Shown here in pieces: positions 37,457 through 46,424 of a DNA stretch of 64,000 bases. The stretch covers positions 231,333 through 295,332 of the forward strand of contig NZ_BQHW01000006.1 in assembly GCF_021602025.1 (NCBI RefSeq). Reading direction: 5' to 3'. A program made the position numbers and the translations under genes. The notes under the pieces were generated by a model, which worked only from the letters and a program-made list of their open reading frames with translations, made no database searches and was not told the DNA's origin. Positions within the stretch are counted from its first letter, which is position 1, and each line of letters opens with the position of its first letter. This stretch comes from Pseudomonas ceruminis (GTDB lineage Bacteria; Pseudomonadota; Gammaproteobacteria; Pseudomonadales; Pseudomonadaceae).

Positions 37457-38089
37457 ATGGTCCGTCGAACCAAAGAAGAAGCCCAGGAAACCCGCGCCCA
37501 GATCATCGAGGCGGCGGAAAAGGCCTTCTACAAGCGCGGGGTTGCGCGAACCACACTGGCTGACATCGCCGAACTGGCGGGCGTGACCCGAGGGGCGATT
37601 TACTGGCACTTCAATAATAAGGCGGAACTGGTGCAGGCGCTGCTCGACAGCCTGCACGAAACACATGACCACCTGGCACGCGCCAGTGAAAGCGAGGACG
37701 AACTCGACCCGCTTGGCTGCATGCGCAAGCTGCTGCTGCAAGTGTTCAACGAGCTGGTGCTCGATGCCCGTACCCGGCGTATCAATGAAATCCTGCATCA
37801 CAAGTGCGAGTTCACCGATGACATGTGTGAAATCCGCCAGCAGCGCCAGAGCGCTGTGCTGGATTGCCATGAGGGCATCACCCGGGCCTTGGCCAATGCA
37901 GTGCGCCGTGAGCAACTGCCCGCGGGGCTGGACGTCGAGCGTGCAACCGTAGCCCTGTTTGCTTATGTCGATGGCCTGATCGGCCGCTGGTTGTTGTTGC
38001 CGGACAGTTTCGATTTGTTGCGCGATGCCGAAAAATGGGTCGACACAGTGCTGGATATGCTGCGCTTGAGCCCGGCGCTGCGCAAATGA
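37457..38089 (+). CDS. ttgR: TetR-family repressor of ttgABC
   Basis: A 210-residue TetR regulator. The DNA-binding helix-turn-helix is residues 34-54 ([20 protein letters not shown]). The large helical C-terminal domain binds plant antimicrobials, antibiotics and phenolics, releasing the operator. It is divergent from ttgABC, as in other P. putida strains. Confidence 0.96.
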   Translation: MVRRTKEEAQETRAQIIEAAEKAFYKRGVARTTLADIAELAGVTRGAIYWHFNNKAELVQALLDSLHETHDHLARASESEDELDPLGCMRKLLLQVFNELVLDARTRRINEILHHKCEFTDDMCEIRQQRQSAVLDCHEGITRALANAVRREQLPAGLDVERATVALFAYVDGLIGRWLLLPDSFDLLRDAEKWVDTVLDMLRLSPALRK

Positions 38090-38175
38090 CACTTTGTTAA
38101 GGTTTGTGAGGAAGTGTTTCCCAAGTGAATTAAGGCAGGATTAAACGCCAAGGGCCGCAACGCGGCCTGGCAATC

Positions 38176-39627
38176 CTAGCGCCCCCGCAGTTGCCGGTCT
38201 GGCAGCGCCAACGCGGTCAGCAGCCCCAGCAGGGCGATCCCGGCACTGCCCAGCAACAGCTCGCGGAAGGTCTCCAGCAACCGCGCCTGGGTGGCGGGAT
38301 CGGCTTCCCCTGCTTGCAAACTCCCCAGCAACGGGTTGCCTAGCAACGCGAAGCCACCTTGATGCAACAGCATCAGCAGCAGGCTGGACATACAGGCCAC
38401 CCCCATGGCCCCGCCCAGCGAGCGGAACAGGTTGGTGGTGCTGGTGGCCACGCCGATATCCTTGATGTCCACCGCGCTCTGCGTGCCCACCAGCGAGGTG
38501 GGAAACTGCAGGCCACAGGCGATGCCAGTCAGCAACATGAATACCGCACTGAGCAGCCCGGACTGTGGGGGAGTGATGGCCATGGCGAAGATTGCCACCG
38601 GCATCAGCAGCGCACCGGCCAGAATCTGTGGCTTGTAGCGCCCGGTGAAACTGGTCATGCGCCCGCCGGTGAAGGCGCCCATGGGCAAGCCGATGGCCAG
38701 GGGCAGCAGGTGCAGCGCGGCGCTGTCCGCTCCGGCACCGGTGATGCCCTGGTAGCGCAGGGGCATTAGCATGGTCAGCGAGATCGATTGAAAGCTGGCG
38801 AAGAAGATCACTCCCCAGCACAGCACAGCCACCCGGTTGCCGAACAGGCCAAGGGGCAGCAACGGCTCCTGGCAGCGTCGTTCGTGACCGATGAACAACG
38901 CCAGGCCTAACCCCGCGCAGGCAAACAACGCCAGTACAGGCGGCGCGGTCCAGGCGTGACCCTGCCCCACCAAGGTGATGCCCAGCAGCAGGCTGCCCAG
39001 GCCAAGGATCAGCAATACGGCCCCAACGTAATCCACGCGGGCCTGACGGCGCTGCACAGGCATACCGGCAAGGGCGCGGCGGATCGCCCAGAGTGCGACC
39101 AGGCCCAGTGGCAGGTTGACCCAGAACACCCAGCGCCACGACAGGTACTCGGTCAACCAGCCGCCCAGCACCGGCCCAGCCACGCTGGCCACCGCGTACA
39201 TGCTGCTGAAGTAGCCCTGATACCGGCCACGCTCGCGCGGGGGCACAAAGTCGCCGATGATCGCCTGGCTTACCGAAACCATTCCGCCCGCGCCGATGCC
39301 CTGCAGTACCCGCGCCATGACCAGTTGCTGCATGTCCTGGGCCAGGGCGCAGGCGATCGAGGCCAGGGTGAACACACTGATGCCGGTGAGAATCATGCGC
39401 CGCCGGCCATACAGGTCGCCCAGTTTGCCGTAGATCGGCACGGCCACGGTCATTGCCACCATGTAGCCGGAGATTACCCATGCCAGCAGGCCGACATCGT
39501 TGAACTGCGCAGAGATGGCTGGCAGGGAGACGGCGACGATGGTCTGGTCAAGGGCGCCGAGGAAAATGGCCAGCATCAAGGCCGTGAGGACATTGCGCAG
39601 GGCGGTCGGGGGTAGGGCGGCTGTCAC
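38176..39627 (-). CDS. DHA2-family multidrug exporter (EmrB/QacA type)
   Basis: A 483-residue major-facilitator drug:H+ antiporter with 14 predicted helices. Motif A is GKLGDLYGRRRMILTG near residue 67, motif D1 is FLGALDQTIVAVSLPAIS at 18-35 and motif C-like GPVLGGWLTEYLSWRWVFWVNLP near 137. It stands alone without an EmrA-type adaptor or an adjacent dedicated repressor. The start ATG at 39627 follows AAGGTATCTCC. A 14-bp near-palindrome lies about 85 bases upstream and may be its control site. Confidence 0.88.
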   Translation of the reverse strand: MTAALPPTALRNVLTALMLAIFLGALDQTIVAVSLPAISAQFNDVGLLAWVISGYMVAMTVAVPIYGKLGDLYGRRRMILTGISVFTLASIACALAQDMQQLVMARVLQGIGAGGMVSVSQAIIGDFVPPRERGRYQGYFSSMYAVASVAGPVLGGWLTEYLSWRWVFWVNLPLGLVALWAIRRALAGMPVQRRQARVDYVGAVLLILGLGSLLLGITLVGQGHAWTAPPVLALFACAGLGLALFIGHERRCQEPLLPLGLFGNRVAVLCWGVIFFASFQSISLTMLMPLRYQGITGAGADSAALHLLPLAIGLPMGAFTGGRMTSFTGRYKPQILAGALLMPVAIFAMAITPPQSGLLSAVFMLLTGIACGLQFPTSLVGTQSAVDIKDIGVATSTTNLFRSLGGAMGVACMSSLLLMLLHQGGFALLGNPLLGSLQAGEADPATQARLLETFRELLLGSAGIALLGLLTALALPDRQLRGR

Positions 39628-39711
39628 GGAGATACCTTGTCTGGCCGAAAGCTGCGCGTAGCCATGGGCGTGCGAATGGCCGGCGCGATTTCTCCGGATT
39701 GTAACTCGACT

Positions 39712-39725
39712 TAGGTAGCTTCCTA
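39712..39725. promoter_or_regulatory. Near-palindrome upstream of the DHA2 exporter gene
   Basis: taggtagcttccta is symmetrical about its central agct, except one pair. It sits 85 bases upstream of the exporter start and about 290 bases before the oxaloacetate decarboxylase gene, within a 384-base divergent gap in which I see no other gene. It could be a repressor site. Confidence 0.4.
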
Positions 39726-40011
39726 TGTACTATCTGCATCCCCTATGCAAGATCGGCATTGGCGCATTCATCCAGTGCTGCATGGCTGCGTGATATCGTT
39801 GCCAGGCCGCAGAGGCTGAAATCCGGGGGTTGCACCAGCTTGGTGCGTCCTGATGTCGCTGGATTTTCGGGTCGCTGTATCCCACACCTTTTATCCCTCT
39901 GCCTGCATGTCGAGCATGACCGCCCAGATGGCGACGGTTGGAACAGGTCAGGTAGACCCGATTACAGGGGTCGGTAGCAACCGTTCAATTTCACGTATTA
40001 GCGGAGTGATC

Positions 40012-40881
40012 ATGCCCAAGGCTTCCCATCAAGATCTGCGTTTTGCCTTCCGCGAGCTGCTCGCTTCAGGTTCCTGCTATCACACGGCATCCGTGTTCGA
40101 TCCGATGTCGGCGCGCATCGCCGCCGACCTGGGTTTTGAAGTCGGCATACTGGGTGGTTCGGTGGCATCGTTACAGGTGCTGGCCGCGCCAGACTTCGCC
40201 CTGATCACCCTCAGCGAGTTCGTCGAGCAGGCCACCCGAATCGGTCGCGTCGCCCAGTTGCCCGTGCTCGCCGATGCTGACCATGGGTACGGTAATGCGC
40301 TTAATGTGATGCGCACGGTCACCGAGCTGGAGCGCGCCGGCGTGGCTGCGCTGACCATCGAGGACACCCTGCTGCCAGCCCAGTTCGGGCGCAAGTCCAC
40401 CGACCTGATCTCGGTCGAGGAAGGGGTCGGCAAGATCCGAGCGGCCCTTGAGGCGCGGGTCGATTCCTCGTTGTCGATCATCGCCCGCACCAATGCCGGC
40501 GTACTGAGCACTGAAGAAATCATCGTGCGTACCCAGAGCTACCAGAAGGCCGGTGCCGACGGTATCTGCATGGTCGGTGTGAAGGATTTCGAGCAGCTTG
40601 AGCAGATTGCCGAGCACCTGAGTGTGCCGCTGATGCTGGTGACCTACGCCAACCCCAACCTGCGCGACGACGAGCGGCTGGCGCGCTTGGGCGTGCGTAT
40701 CGTGGTAGACGGCCACGCGGCCTATTTCGCCTCGATCAAGGCGACCTACGACTGCCTGCGGCTGCAGCGCGGCCAGCAGAACAAGTCTGAAAACCTCAGC
40801 GCCACCGAGCTTTCGCACACCTATACCCAGCCCGAGGACTACATCCGCTGGGCCAAGGAATACATGAGCGTCGAAGAGTGA
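40012..40881 (+). CDS. Oxaloacetate decarboxylase-like enzyme of the PEP mutase / isocitrate lyase superfamily
   Basis: A 289-residue enzyme of the isocitrate lyase/PEP mutase fold. The metal-binding acid patch is visible in [36 protein letters not shown] near residue 85, with RTNAG near 160. The closest characterised relative that I recall is the P. aeruginosa PA4872 oxaloacetate decarboxylase, of nearly the same size. It lacks the KKCGH catalytic motif of true isocitrate lyases. The ATG at 40012 follows GGAGTGATC; an open frame upstream to 39853 has no suitable ribosome site. Confidence 0.85.
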   Translation: MPKASHQDLRFAFRELLASGSCYHTASVFDPMSARIAADLGFEVGILGGSVASLQVLAAPDFALITLSEFVEQATRIGRVAQLPVLADADHGYGNALNVMRTVTELERAGVAALTIEDTLLPAQFGRKSTDLISVEEGVGKIRAALEARVDSSLSIIARTNAGVLSTEEIIVRTQSYQKAGADGICMVGVKDFEQLEQIAEHLSVPLMLVTYANPNLRDDERLARLGVRIVVDGHAAYFASIKATYDCLRLQRGQQNKSENLSATELSHTYTQPEDYIRWAKEYMSVEE

Positions 40882-40901
40882 CCGGCATGGCGCCGTTCAG
40901 C

Positions 40902-41075
40902 TCAACGAACGGCGCTCAAGGTTGCGGTGTGGGGCACGCAGTGTTCCTGCTCGCAACTGGCGGCGGCGCTTGGCTGGCTGCGCAGCAGTTCGGCGCGCCA
41001 GCAGGCTGAGCCGTACAGCCCCGCAACCGCAGTCAAGGCCATGACAAGGGCGACTCTTCTGGATTTGATGCCCAT
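40902..41075 (-). CDS. Small secreted or membrane-anchored hypothetical protein
   Basis: A 57-residue protein, MGIKSRRVALVMALTAVAGLYGSA, with a basic start, a hydrophobic stretch (residues 8-24), and a short tail holding two cysteines in SCEQEHCVPH. The ATG has a perfect AGGAGGT site upstream. The frame is open a little further upstream but without a good ribosome site. The two-cysteine tail might form a disulfide outside the membrane. I recognise no family. Confidence 0.65.
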   Translation of the reverse strand: MGIKSRRVALVMALTAVAGLYGSACWRAELLRSQPSAAASCEQEHCVPHTATLSAVR

Positions 41076-41169
41076 GTTGCTTACCTCCTGCTTCGACCAC
41101 AGGTGATACTTCAAGCATAGGCCAAACGCTGGCTGGCGCCTGTTGCTGCTGCCACGGTTGGGCGGCAGT

Positions 41170-42078
41170 TCACACTAGCGCCCGATCCCATTCCGGCTCC
41201 TGGCTGAACCATTGCGCGAGAAAATCCAGCATGCTGCGCAAGGTCGCCGGCATGTGCTTGCGCGAGGTGTACACCGCATTCAGGTTCAGCTCCTGCGGGC
41301 GTGCCTCGGGCAACAGGCGCACCAGCGCGCCACTGTGCAGTGCCGGGGCAGCCTGGTAGCTCGGCAGCATGGCCACCCCCGCACCGGCCAGCGCAGCCTT
41401 CTGCAGGGTCATTGCCTCGTTGGCGCTGATATTGCCGTCCACCGGCACGGCGACCTGCTGCCCATCTACCTCGAAGTGCCACAGGCTGTGGCCGAAGTAG
41501 GCGTGGGTCAGGCAATTGTGCTGGCTCAGGTCCTCGACTCGCTGGGGCGTGCCACGTTCATGCAGGTAAGCCGGCGCCGCGCAAACCACCGAGCGGCATA
41601 CGCTCAAGCGCCGGGCGATGAGGTTGGGGTCCAGCTCGTTGCTGGTGCGGATGGCCAGGTCGATGCGCTCGTCCACCAGGTTGACCGTGCGATCGAGCAT
41701 TTGCAGCTCGACTTTCACGCCGGGGTAGCGCCGCACGTATTCGGCGATGGCATCGACCAATTGTGCCTGGCCGAAGGAGGTACTGACACTGATGCGCAGC
41801 TTGCCACGCGGCGCCTCGTCCGGCTGGCGCACAGCAGCTTGCAGGTCACCGGCCAGTTCAAGCATTTGCCGGCAGCGGGGCAAGGTCTGCTGGCCTGCTG
41901 AAGTCAGGCTCAGCTTGCGGGTAGTGCGCTGCATCAGCCGTGCGCCTACCCAGTCCTCAAGCTCTGCCAGATAGCGCGAAACCACGGGGCGGGACAGCTG
42001 CAGGTGATCTGCCGCCGCCGATTGGCTACCCAGGTCGACGACGCTGACGAATACGCGCATGGCGTTGAGACGGTCCAT
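41170..42078 (-). CDS. LysR-family transcriptional regulator (CrgA-like)
   Basis: A 302-residue LysR regulator with helix-turn-helix near residues 18-38 (SQSAAADHLQLSRPVVSRYLAELE) and the fingerprint WVGARLMQRTTRKLSLTSAGQ of the CrgA/YhjC branch. It is divergent from the metallo-hydrolase gene across 101 bases, making that gene and the following NAD(P)-binding gene its probable targets. Confidence 0.88.
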   Translation of the reverse strand: MDRLNAMRVFVSVVDLGSQSAAADHLQLSRPVVSRYLAELEDWVGARLMQRTTRKLSLTSAGQQTLPRCRQMLELAGDLQAAVRQPDEAPRGKLRISVSTSFGQAQLVDAIAEYVRRYPGVKVELQMLDRTVNLVDERIDLAIRTSNELDPNLIARRLSVCRSVVCAAPAYLHERGTPQRVEDLSQHNCLTHAYFGHSLWHFEVDGQQVAVPVDGNISANEAMTLQKAALAGAGVAMLPSYQAAPALHSGALVRLLPEARPQELNLNAVYTSRKHMPATLRSMLDFLAQWFSQEPEWDRALV

Positions 42079-42179
42079 GATTTGCCCGATTTTAGAAACA
42101 AACTATGTCTGAGCATCGCATTTTTTGCGATGGATCGGGCAACTATGCTGTTGATCATTCTTCTTGGACGGTCTTGAGC

Positions 42180-43055
42180 ATGTCGATCTTCTCCCCATTA
42201 CGCAGCCTGGTGCTGACGTGTATTGCGCTGGCTGGGCAGGCCCAGGCTACCGAGCCGCTGCGGTTGGACGTGTACAACCCAGGGCATGAGGCGATCTTCC
42301 CGGTGAGTTCGGTGATTGTCAGCGGCGAAAAAGACGCCATTCTGGTCGATGCCCAGTTCGGCAAGGCCCAGGCCGAACAACTGGTTGCGCGCCTACGTGC
42401 CAGCGGCAAGCGCCTGACCAACATCTACATCAGCCATGGCGACCCGGATTACTACTTTGGCCTGGCGACGCTCACCGAGGCCTTCCCAGATGCCAAGGTG
42501 CTGGCTTCAGCGGCCACCGTTGACCATATCCGCAAGACGATGGAAGCCAAGCTGGCCTTCTGGGGGCCGCAGATGGGGGGCGACGCGCCCGTGCGGCTGG
42601 TGGTGCCCCAAGTGCTCGCGGGCAACCGCCTGACGCTGGAGGGGCAAGCGCTGGAAGTCATTGGCCTGGATGGCCCGCAACCACAGCGCAGCTTTGTGTG
42701 GATACCGTCGATCAAGGCGGTGGTCGGGGGTGTGGTGGTGTCAGAAAACATCCATGTATGGATGGCCGATACCCAATCGGCCAAGTCCCACGCCGACTGG
42801 CTCGGTACGCTTGAGCACATCGAAGCGCTCGCGCCGCGCACCGTCGTCCCCGGCCACTATCTGGGCCAAAGTGACCGCTCGCTGAAGGCGGTGCGCTTCA
42901 CGGCTAACTATATTCGTGAATTCGATGCGCAAACCGCCCGGGCGAAAGACGCTACCGCGTTGATTGCCGCTATGAAGAAACGTTACCCGGACCTTGCCGA
43001 CGAAAGCTCCCTAGCGCTCGGCGCCAAGGTCGCCAAGGGCGAGATGAAGTGGTAA
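42180..43055 (+). CDS. Periplasmic MBL-fold metallo-hydrolase with altered metal motif
   Basis: A 291-residue protein with a signal peptide (residues 1-24, ending AGQAQATEPL), so probably periplasmic. The metallo-beta-lactamase fold is recognisable (VIVSGEKDAILVDAQFGKAQAEQL, TVVPGHYLG), but the usual HxHxDH motif reads SHGDPDYYFG, with Tyr where the second metal site has His. Its substrate is unknown. The ATG at 42180 gives the signal peptide; the frame upstream to 42105 overlaps the divergent promoter. It probably forms an operon with the downstream SDR-like gene, 27 bases on. Confidence 0.82.
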   Translation: MSIFSPLRSLVLTCIALAGQAQATEPLRLDVYNPGHEAIFPVSSVIVSGEKDAILVDAQFGKAQAEQLVARLRASGKRLTNIYISHGDPDYYFGLATLTEAFPDAKVLASAATVDHIRKTMEAKLAFWGPQMGGDAPVRLVVPQVLAGNRLTLEGQALEVIGLDGPQPQRSFVWIPSIKAVVGGVVVSENIHVWMADTQSAKSHADWLGTLEHIEALAPRTVVPGHYLGQSDRSLKAVRFTANYIREFDAQTARAKDATALIAAMKKRYPDLADESSLALGAKVAKGEMKW

Positions 43056-43082
43056 TTCCGTTCAACTGATGGAGAGTTTCCC

Positions 43083-43697
43083 ATGAGCAAGATCGCAATC
43101 ATCGGTGCCACCGGCCGGGCCGGCAGCCAGTTGTTGGAAGAAGCGTTGCGCCGCGGGCACAACGTGGTGGCCATTGCCCGTGACCCGTCGCGTTTGCAGG
43201 GGCGCCCAGGTGTTACCGTAAAGGCACTGGATGCCACGGACAGCCATGCGTTGCAAACGGCTGTCAGCGGCGTCGATGCGGTGTTGAGTGCCGCGCATTT
43301 CTCGACCCTCTCGCCCCACGCGATCATCGAGCCGGTCAAACGTGCCGGGGTCAAGCGGCTGTTGGTAGTGGGCGGCGCCGGCAGCCTGCTGCTGCCTTCC
43401 GGGCATCGGGTCATCGACAGCCCTGATTTCCCTGAGGCGTACAAGGCCGAGGCCAGTGCCGGGGTGGTTTTTCTTGAGCAATTGCGCAAGGAGGCGGACC
43501 TTGACTGGACGTTCCTCTCACCCTCGGCGGAGTTCGTCGAAGGCGCGCGTACGGGCCATTACACGCTGGGCAAGGACCACCTGCTGATAGGGGCCGAAGG
43601 CAAGAGCTGGATCAGCTTTGCCGACTATGCCATCGCCATGATCGATGAGCTGGAGAAACCGGCGCATTCGCGTCAGCGCTTTACTGTCGGCTACTGA
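43083..43697 (+). CDS. NAD(P)H-binding atypical short-chain reductase (NmrA-like)
   Basis: A 204-residue single Rossmann-fold protein, starting MSKIAIIGATGRAGSQLLEEALRRGHNVVAIARDPSRL, with the GATGRAG dinucleotide loop at residues 8-14. The length fits the YwnB/NAD(P)-binding branch that lacks the usual SDR Tyr-x-x-x-Lys pair; KLRSQ-like catalytic residues are not obvious. GGAGAG precedes the ATG. It follows the metallo-hydrolase gene and probably shares its LysR control. Confidence 0.85.
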   Translation: MSKIAIIGATGRAGSQLLEEALRRGHNVVAIARDPSRLQGRPGVTVKALDATDSHALQTAVSGVDAVLSAAHFSTLSPHAIIEPVKRAGVKRLLVVGGAGSLLLPSGHRVIDSPDFPEAYKAEASAGVVFLEQLRKEADLDWTFLSPSAEFVEGARTGHYTLGKDHLLIGAEGKSWISFADYAIAMIDELEKPAHSRQRFTVGY

Positions 43698-43709
43698 GTG
43701 GTCAAACCT

Positions 43710-43742
43710 ACCCCACAAGTGCTGTGCTGGGGCTTGTGGGGT
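43710..43742. terminator. Hairpin between convergent SDR and LysR genes
   Basis: accccacaag and cttgtggggt arms enclose a 13-base loop, 13 bases after the reductase stop and 20 before the LysR gene end. Confidence 0.6.
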
Positions 43743-43761
43743 GGGGCAGCGGCGAGGGCGT

Positions 43762-44637
43762 TCACTGATGGGCGCGGTCCTCGAGCCAGTCCATCAGCTC
43801 CACCAGCCCCGGTGGCAGGCTCCTCGCCTGGCAGGCCAGGTAATAGCCTTTTCCGGTCAGCACCTTCAGCGCGAACGGCATGCACAGCCGTCCATTGCGC
43901 AGGTCATCGCCAATCAAGGCCCAATCGCCAATCGCCACACCAGTCCCCTGTGAGGCCATGGCCATTGCCATGTCCAGCGTTTCGAAATGCTGCTTGCGCC
44001 CCTGTGCCTCGAGCGTTGCTCCAGCGGCCTGTAGCCACAGCCGCCAGTCATGTTCATCACGCGAGGGGTGCAACATCATGTGGCGGTTCAGGTCCGCGAG
44101 CTCTTGCAGCGGCACGGGCCCGGCCAAGAGTGAAGGCGCACACACTGGCGTGAGCTGCTCGTCGAACAGTTTGCGCACCCGCAGCCCATGGTTCGGTGCG
44201 TCGCCATAGACCACCGCCGCATCGAAGCCTTCGCGGCGAAAATCCACGCCATGTTGCACCGTGGTGGTCAATTCCACCGGTACGTCCGGGCGCAGGGCCT
44301 GCCACTCCATCAGGCGCGGCAGCAGCCAGCGCATCACGCAGGTCGGCGCCTTGAGCTGCAAGGTGGCGCTGTGCCCACCCACTTCGCGCACACCTTGTTC
44401 GATCAGGGCGAATATCTGCTGCACGCGTGGCAGCCAGTCCTGGCCCTCACGCGTCAGGCTCAAGCCACGGGCCTGGCGCTGGAACAAGGCATAGCCCAAG
44501 TGCGCTTCGAGGCCCGCGACCTGTCGGCTGACGGCACCCTGGGTGATATGCAGCTGCTGTGCGGCACGGGTGAAATTGCAGTGCTGGGCGGTGACCAGGA
44601 AGGTATGCAAGGCCGGTAGCGGCGGAAGGCGTTTCAT
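43762..44637 (-). CDS. LysR-family regulator (GcvA-like)
   Basis: A 291-residue LysR protein with the GcvA-branch N-terminus MKRLPPLPALHTFLVTAQHCNFTRAAQQLHITQGAVSRQVAGLEAHLG, which contains the helix-turn-helix at residues 20-40. It is divergent from the TPP-dependent decarboxylase gene across 114 bases and is its likely regulator. Confidence 0.88.
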   Translation of the reverse strand: MKRLPPLPALHTFLVTAQHCNFTRAAQQLHITQGAVSRQVAGLEAHLGYALFQRQARGLSLTREGQDWLPRVQQIFALIEQGVREVGGHSATLQLKAPTCVMRWLLPRLMEWQALRPDVPVELTTTVQHGVDFRREGFDAAVVYGDAPNHGLRVRKLFDEQLTPVCAPSLLAGPVPLQELADLNRHMMLHPSRDEHDWRLWLQAAGATLEAQGRKQHFETLDMAMAMASQGTGVAIGDWALIGDDLRNGRLCMPFALKVLTGKGYYLACQARSLPPGLVELMDWLEDRAHQ

Positions 44638-44751
44638 TGCAGCAAGCCATGATTAAAGGACATGGCTAGTATGTGTTTTTTTACCTTGTGGCGATAGCGT
44701 TGGCTTGGGTCCAATGGGCACAGACTCCAACAAGATCCAAGGTGAAATTCG

Positions 44752-46389
44752 ATGGCAACCTGCGGCGAAGTACTGGTCAAACTCCTTGAAGGCTATGGTG
44801 TGGACCATGTCTTCGGCATCCCCGGCGTGCATACCGTGGAGCTTTACCGAGGCCTGGCGGGCTCGTCCATTCGCCATGTCACGCCACGCCACGAGCAGGG
44901 CGCTGGCTTCATGGCCGACGGCTATGCACGGACCCGGGGTAAGCCGGGGGTCTGCTTCATCATTACTGGCCCTGGGATGACCAACATCACCACCGCCATG
45001 GGCCAGGCCTATGCCGATTCGATTCCCATGCTGGTGATTTCCAGTGTGCAGTCGCGGGATCAACTGGGCGGTGGCCGTGGCAAGTTGCATGAATTGCCCA
45101 ACCAAGGCGCGTTGGTGGCCGGCGTGGCGGCGTTTTCGCACACCTTGATGAGCGCCGCTGACTTGCCGCAGGTACTGGCCCGCGCCTTCGCCGTGTTCGA
45201 GGGCGCCCGGCCGCGGCCTGTGCATATCGAGATCCCTCTGGATGTACTGGTCGAGCCGGCTGACCACCTGTTGCCGGCCCGCCCGGTGCGCAGCAGCCGG
45301 GCAGGGGCAGCGCCACAGGCCGTGGCACGCATGGCCGAGCGCCTGGCCCAGGCACATAAACCGTTGATCCTGGCAGGCGGTGGGGCGCTGGCCGCAGGGC
45401 CTGCCTTGGCCCGCCTGGCTGAGCATCTGCAGGCGCCGGTGGCGTTGACCATCAATGCCAAAGGCCTGTTGCCGTCCCACCATCCGCTGCAGATCGGGTC
45501 GACCCAGTCGCTGGTCGCCACCCGTGCGCTGGTGGCTGAAGCCGATGTGGTGCTGGCAATCGGTACCGAGCTGGCCGAGACCGATTATGACGTGACGTTC
45601 AAGGGTGGTTTCGAGATCCCGGGCAGTTTGCTGCGGGTCGACATCGACCCTGACCAGACGGTGCGTAACTACCTGCCGGAACTGGCCTTGGTGGCTGACG
45701 CCAAGCTCGCCGCCGAGGCGTTGTTCGACGCCTTGCAACAACAGCCGCAGCCGCAGCGCGATGAACGTTGGGGCGCAGCGCGTGCCCAGCTTCTGCGGGC
45801 GTCGCTTGCCGCTAGCTGGGATCAGCCGACCCTGAGCCAGACCCGCCTGCTGACCAGCATCCTCGAGCGCCTGCCCAATGCGATTCTGGTAGGCGATTCG
45901 ACACAGCCGGTGTACACCGGCAACCTGACGCTGGACATGGACCAGCCGCGCCGCTGGTTCAACGCTTCGACAGGTTACGGCACCTTGGGTTATGCGCTGC
46001 CAGCAGCCATGGGTGCCTGGTTGGGCAGTGCCGAGCAGCCGGCCGAACGGGCACCGGCGGTGTGCCTGATTGGCGATGGTGGGCTGCAATTCACCTTGCC
46101 GGAGCTGGCCAGTGCGGTGGAGGCGCAGGTGCCGCTGATCGTGCTGCTGTGGAATAACCAGGGCTACGAAGAGATCAAGAAGTACATGGTCAACCGCGCT
46201 ATCACGCCAGTCGGGGTGGATATCCATACCCCGGACTTCATTGGTGTGGCACGTGCCTTGGGGGCTGAGGCCGAAGAGGTCGGCGATGTGGCGCAACTGC
46301 TGGCTGCACTTGGCCGTGCGGCAGAGCGCAAGGGGCCGACATTGATCCAGGTCGATCAGCACCAGTGGCAAGCGGCAGTCTTGGGCTGA
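44752..46389 (+). CDS. Thiamine-diphosphate-dependent decarboxylase, acetolactate-synthase-like
   Basis: A 545-residue TPP enzyme. The three domains are seen: PYR domain with catalytic Glu in VTPRHEQGAGFMADGYAR near residue 47, central domain ILAGGGALAAGPALARLAEHL near 204, and PP domain with the TPP-binding GDGGLQFTLPELASAVEAQVPLIVLLWNNQGY near 440. It is annotated as acetolactate synthase in related genomes, but no ilvN-type small subunit is adjacent, so a decarboxylase such as a 5-guanidino-2-oxopentanoate decarboxylase (AruI-like) is as likely. The divergent GcvA-like LysR gene fits a catabolic role. Confidence 0.85.
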   Translation: MATCGEVLVKLLEGYGVDHVFGIPGVHTVELYRGLAGSSIRHVTPRHEQGAGFMADGYARTRGKPGVCFIITGPGMTNITTAMGQAYADSIPMLVISSVQSRDQLGGGRGKLHELPNQGALVAGVAAFSHTLMSAADLPQVLARAFAVFEGARPRPVHIEIPLDVLVEPADHLLPARPVRSSRAGAAPQAVARMAERLAQAHKPLILAGGGALAAGPALARLAEHLQAPVALTINAKGLLPSHHPLQIGSTQSLVATRALVAEADVVLAIGTELAETDYDVTFKGGFEIPGSLLRVDIDPDQTVRNYLPELALVADAKLAAEALFDALQQQPQPQRDERWGAARAQLLRASLAASWDQPTLSQTRLLTSILERLPNAILVGDSTQPVYTGNLTLDMDQPRRWFNASTGYGTLGYALPAAMGAWLGSAEQPAERAPAVCLIGDGGLQFTLPELASAVEAQVPLIVLLWNNQGYEEIKKYMVNRAITPVGVDIHTPDFIGVARALGAEAEEVGDVAQLLAALGRAAERKGPTLIQVDQHQWQAAVLG

Positions 46390-46390
46390 T

Positions 46391-46414
46391 GGCCAGCGGG
46401 CGCCCACGCTGGCC
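46391..46414. terminator. Hairpin between convergent TPP-enzyme and AraC genes
   Basis: ggccagcg and cgctggcc arms with an 8-base loop begin right after the TPP-enzyme stop and lie 11 bases before the end of the AraC-type gene. Confidence 0.6.
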
Positions 46415-46424
46415 TGGATAAACG

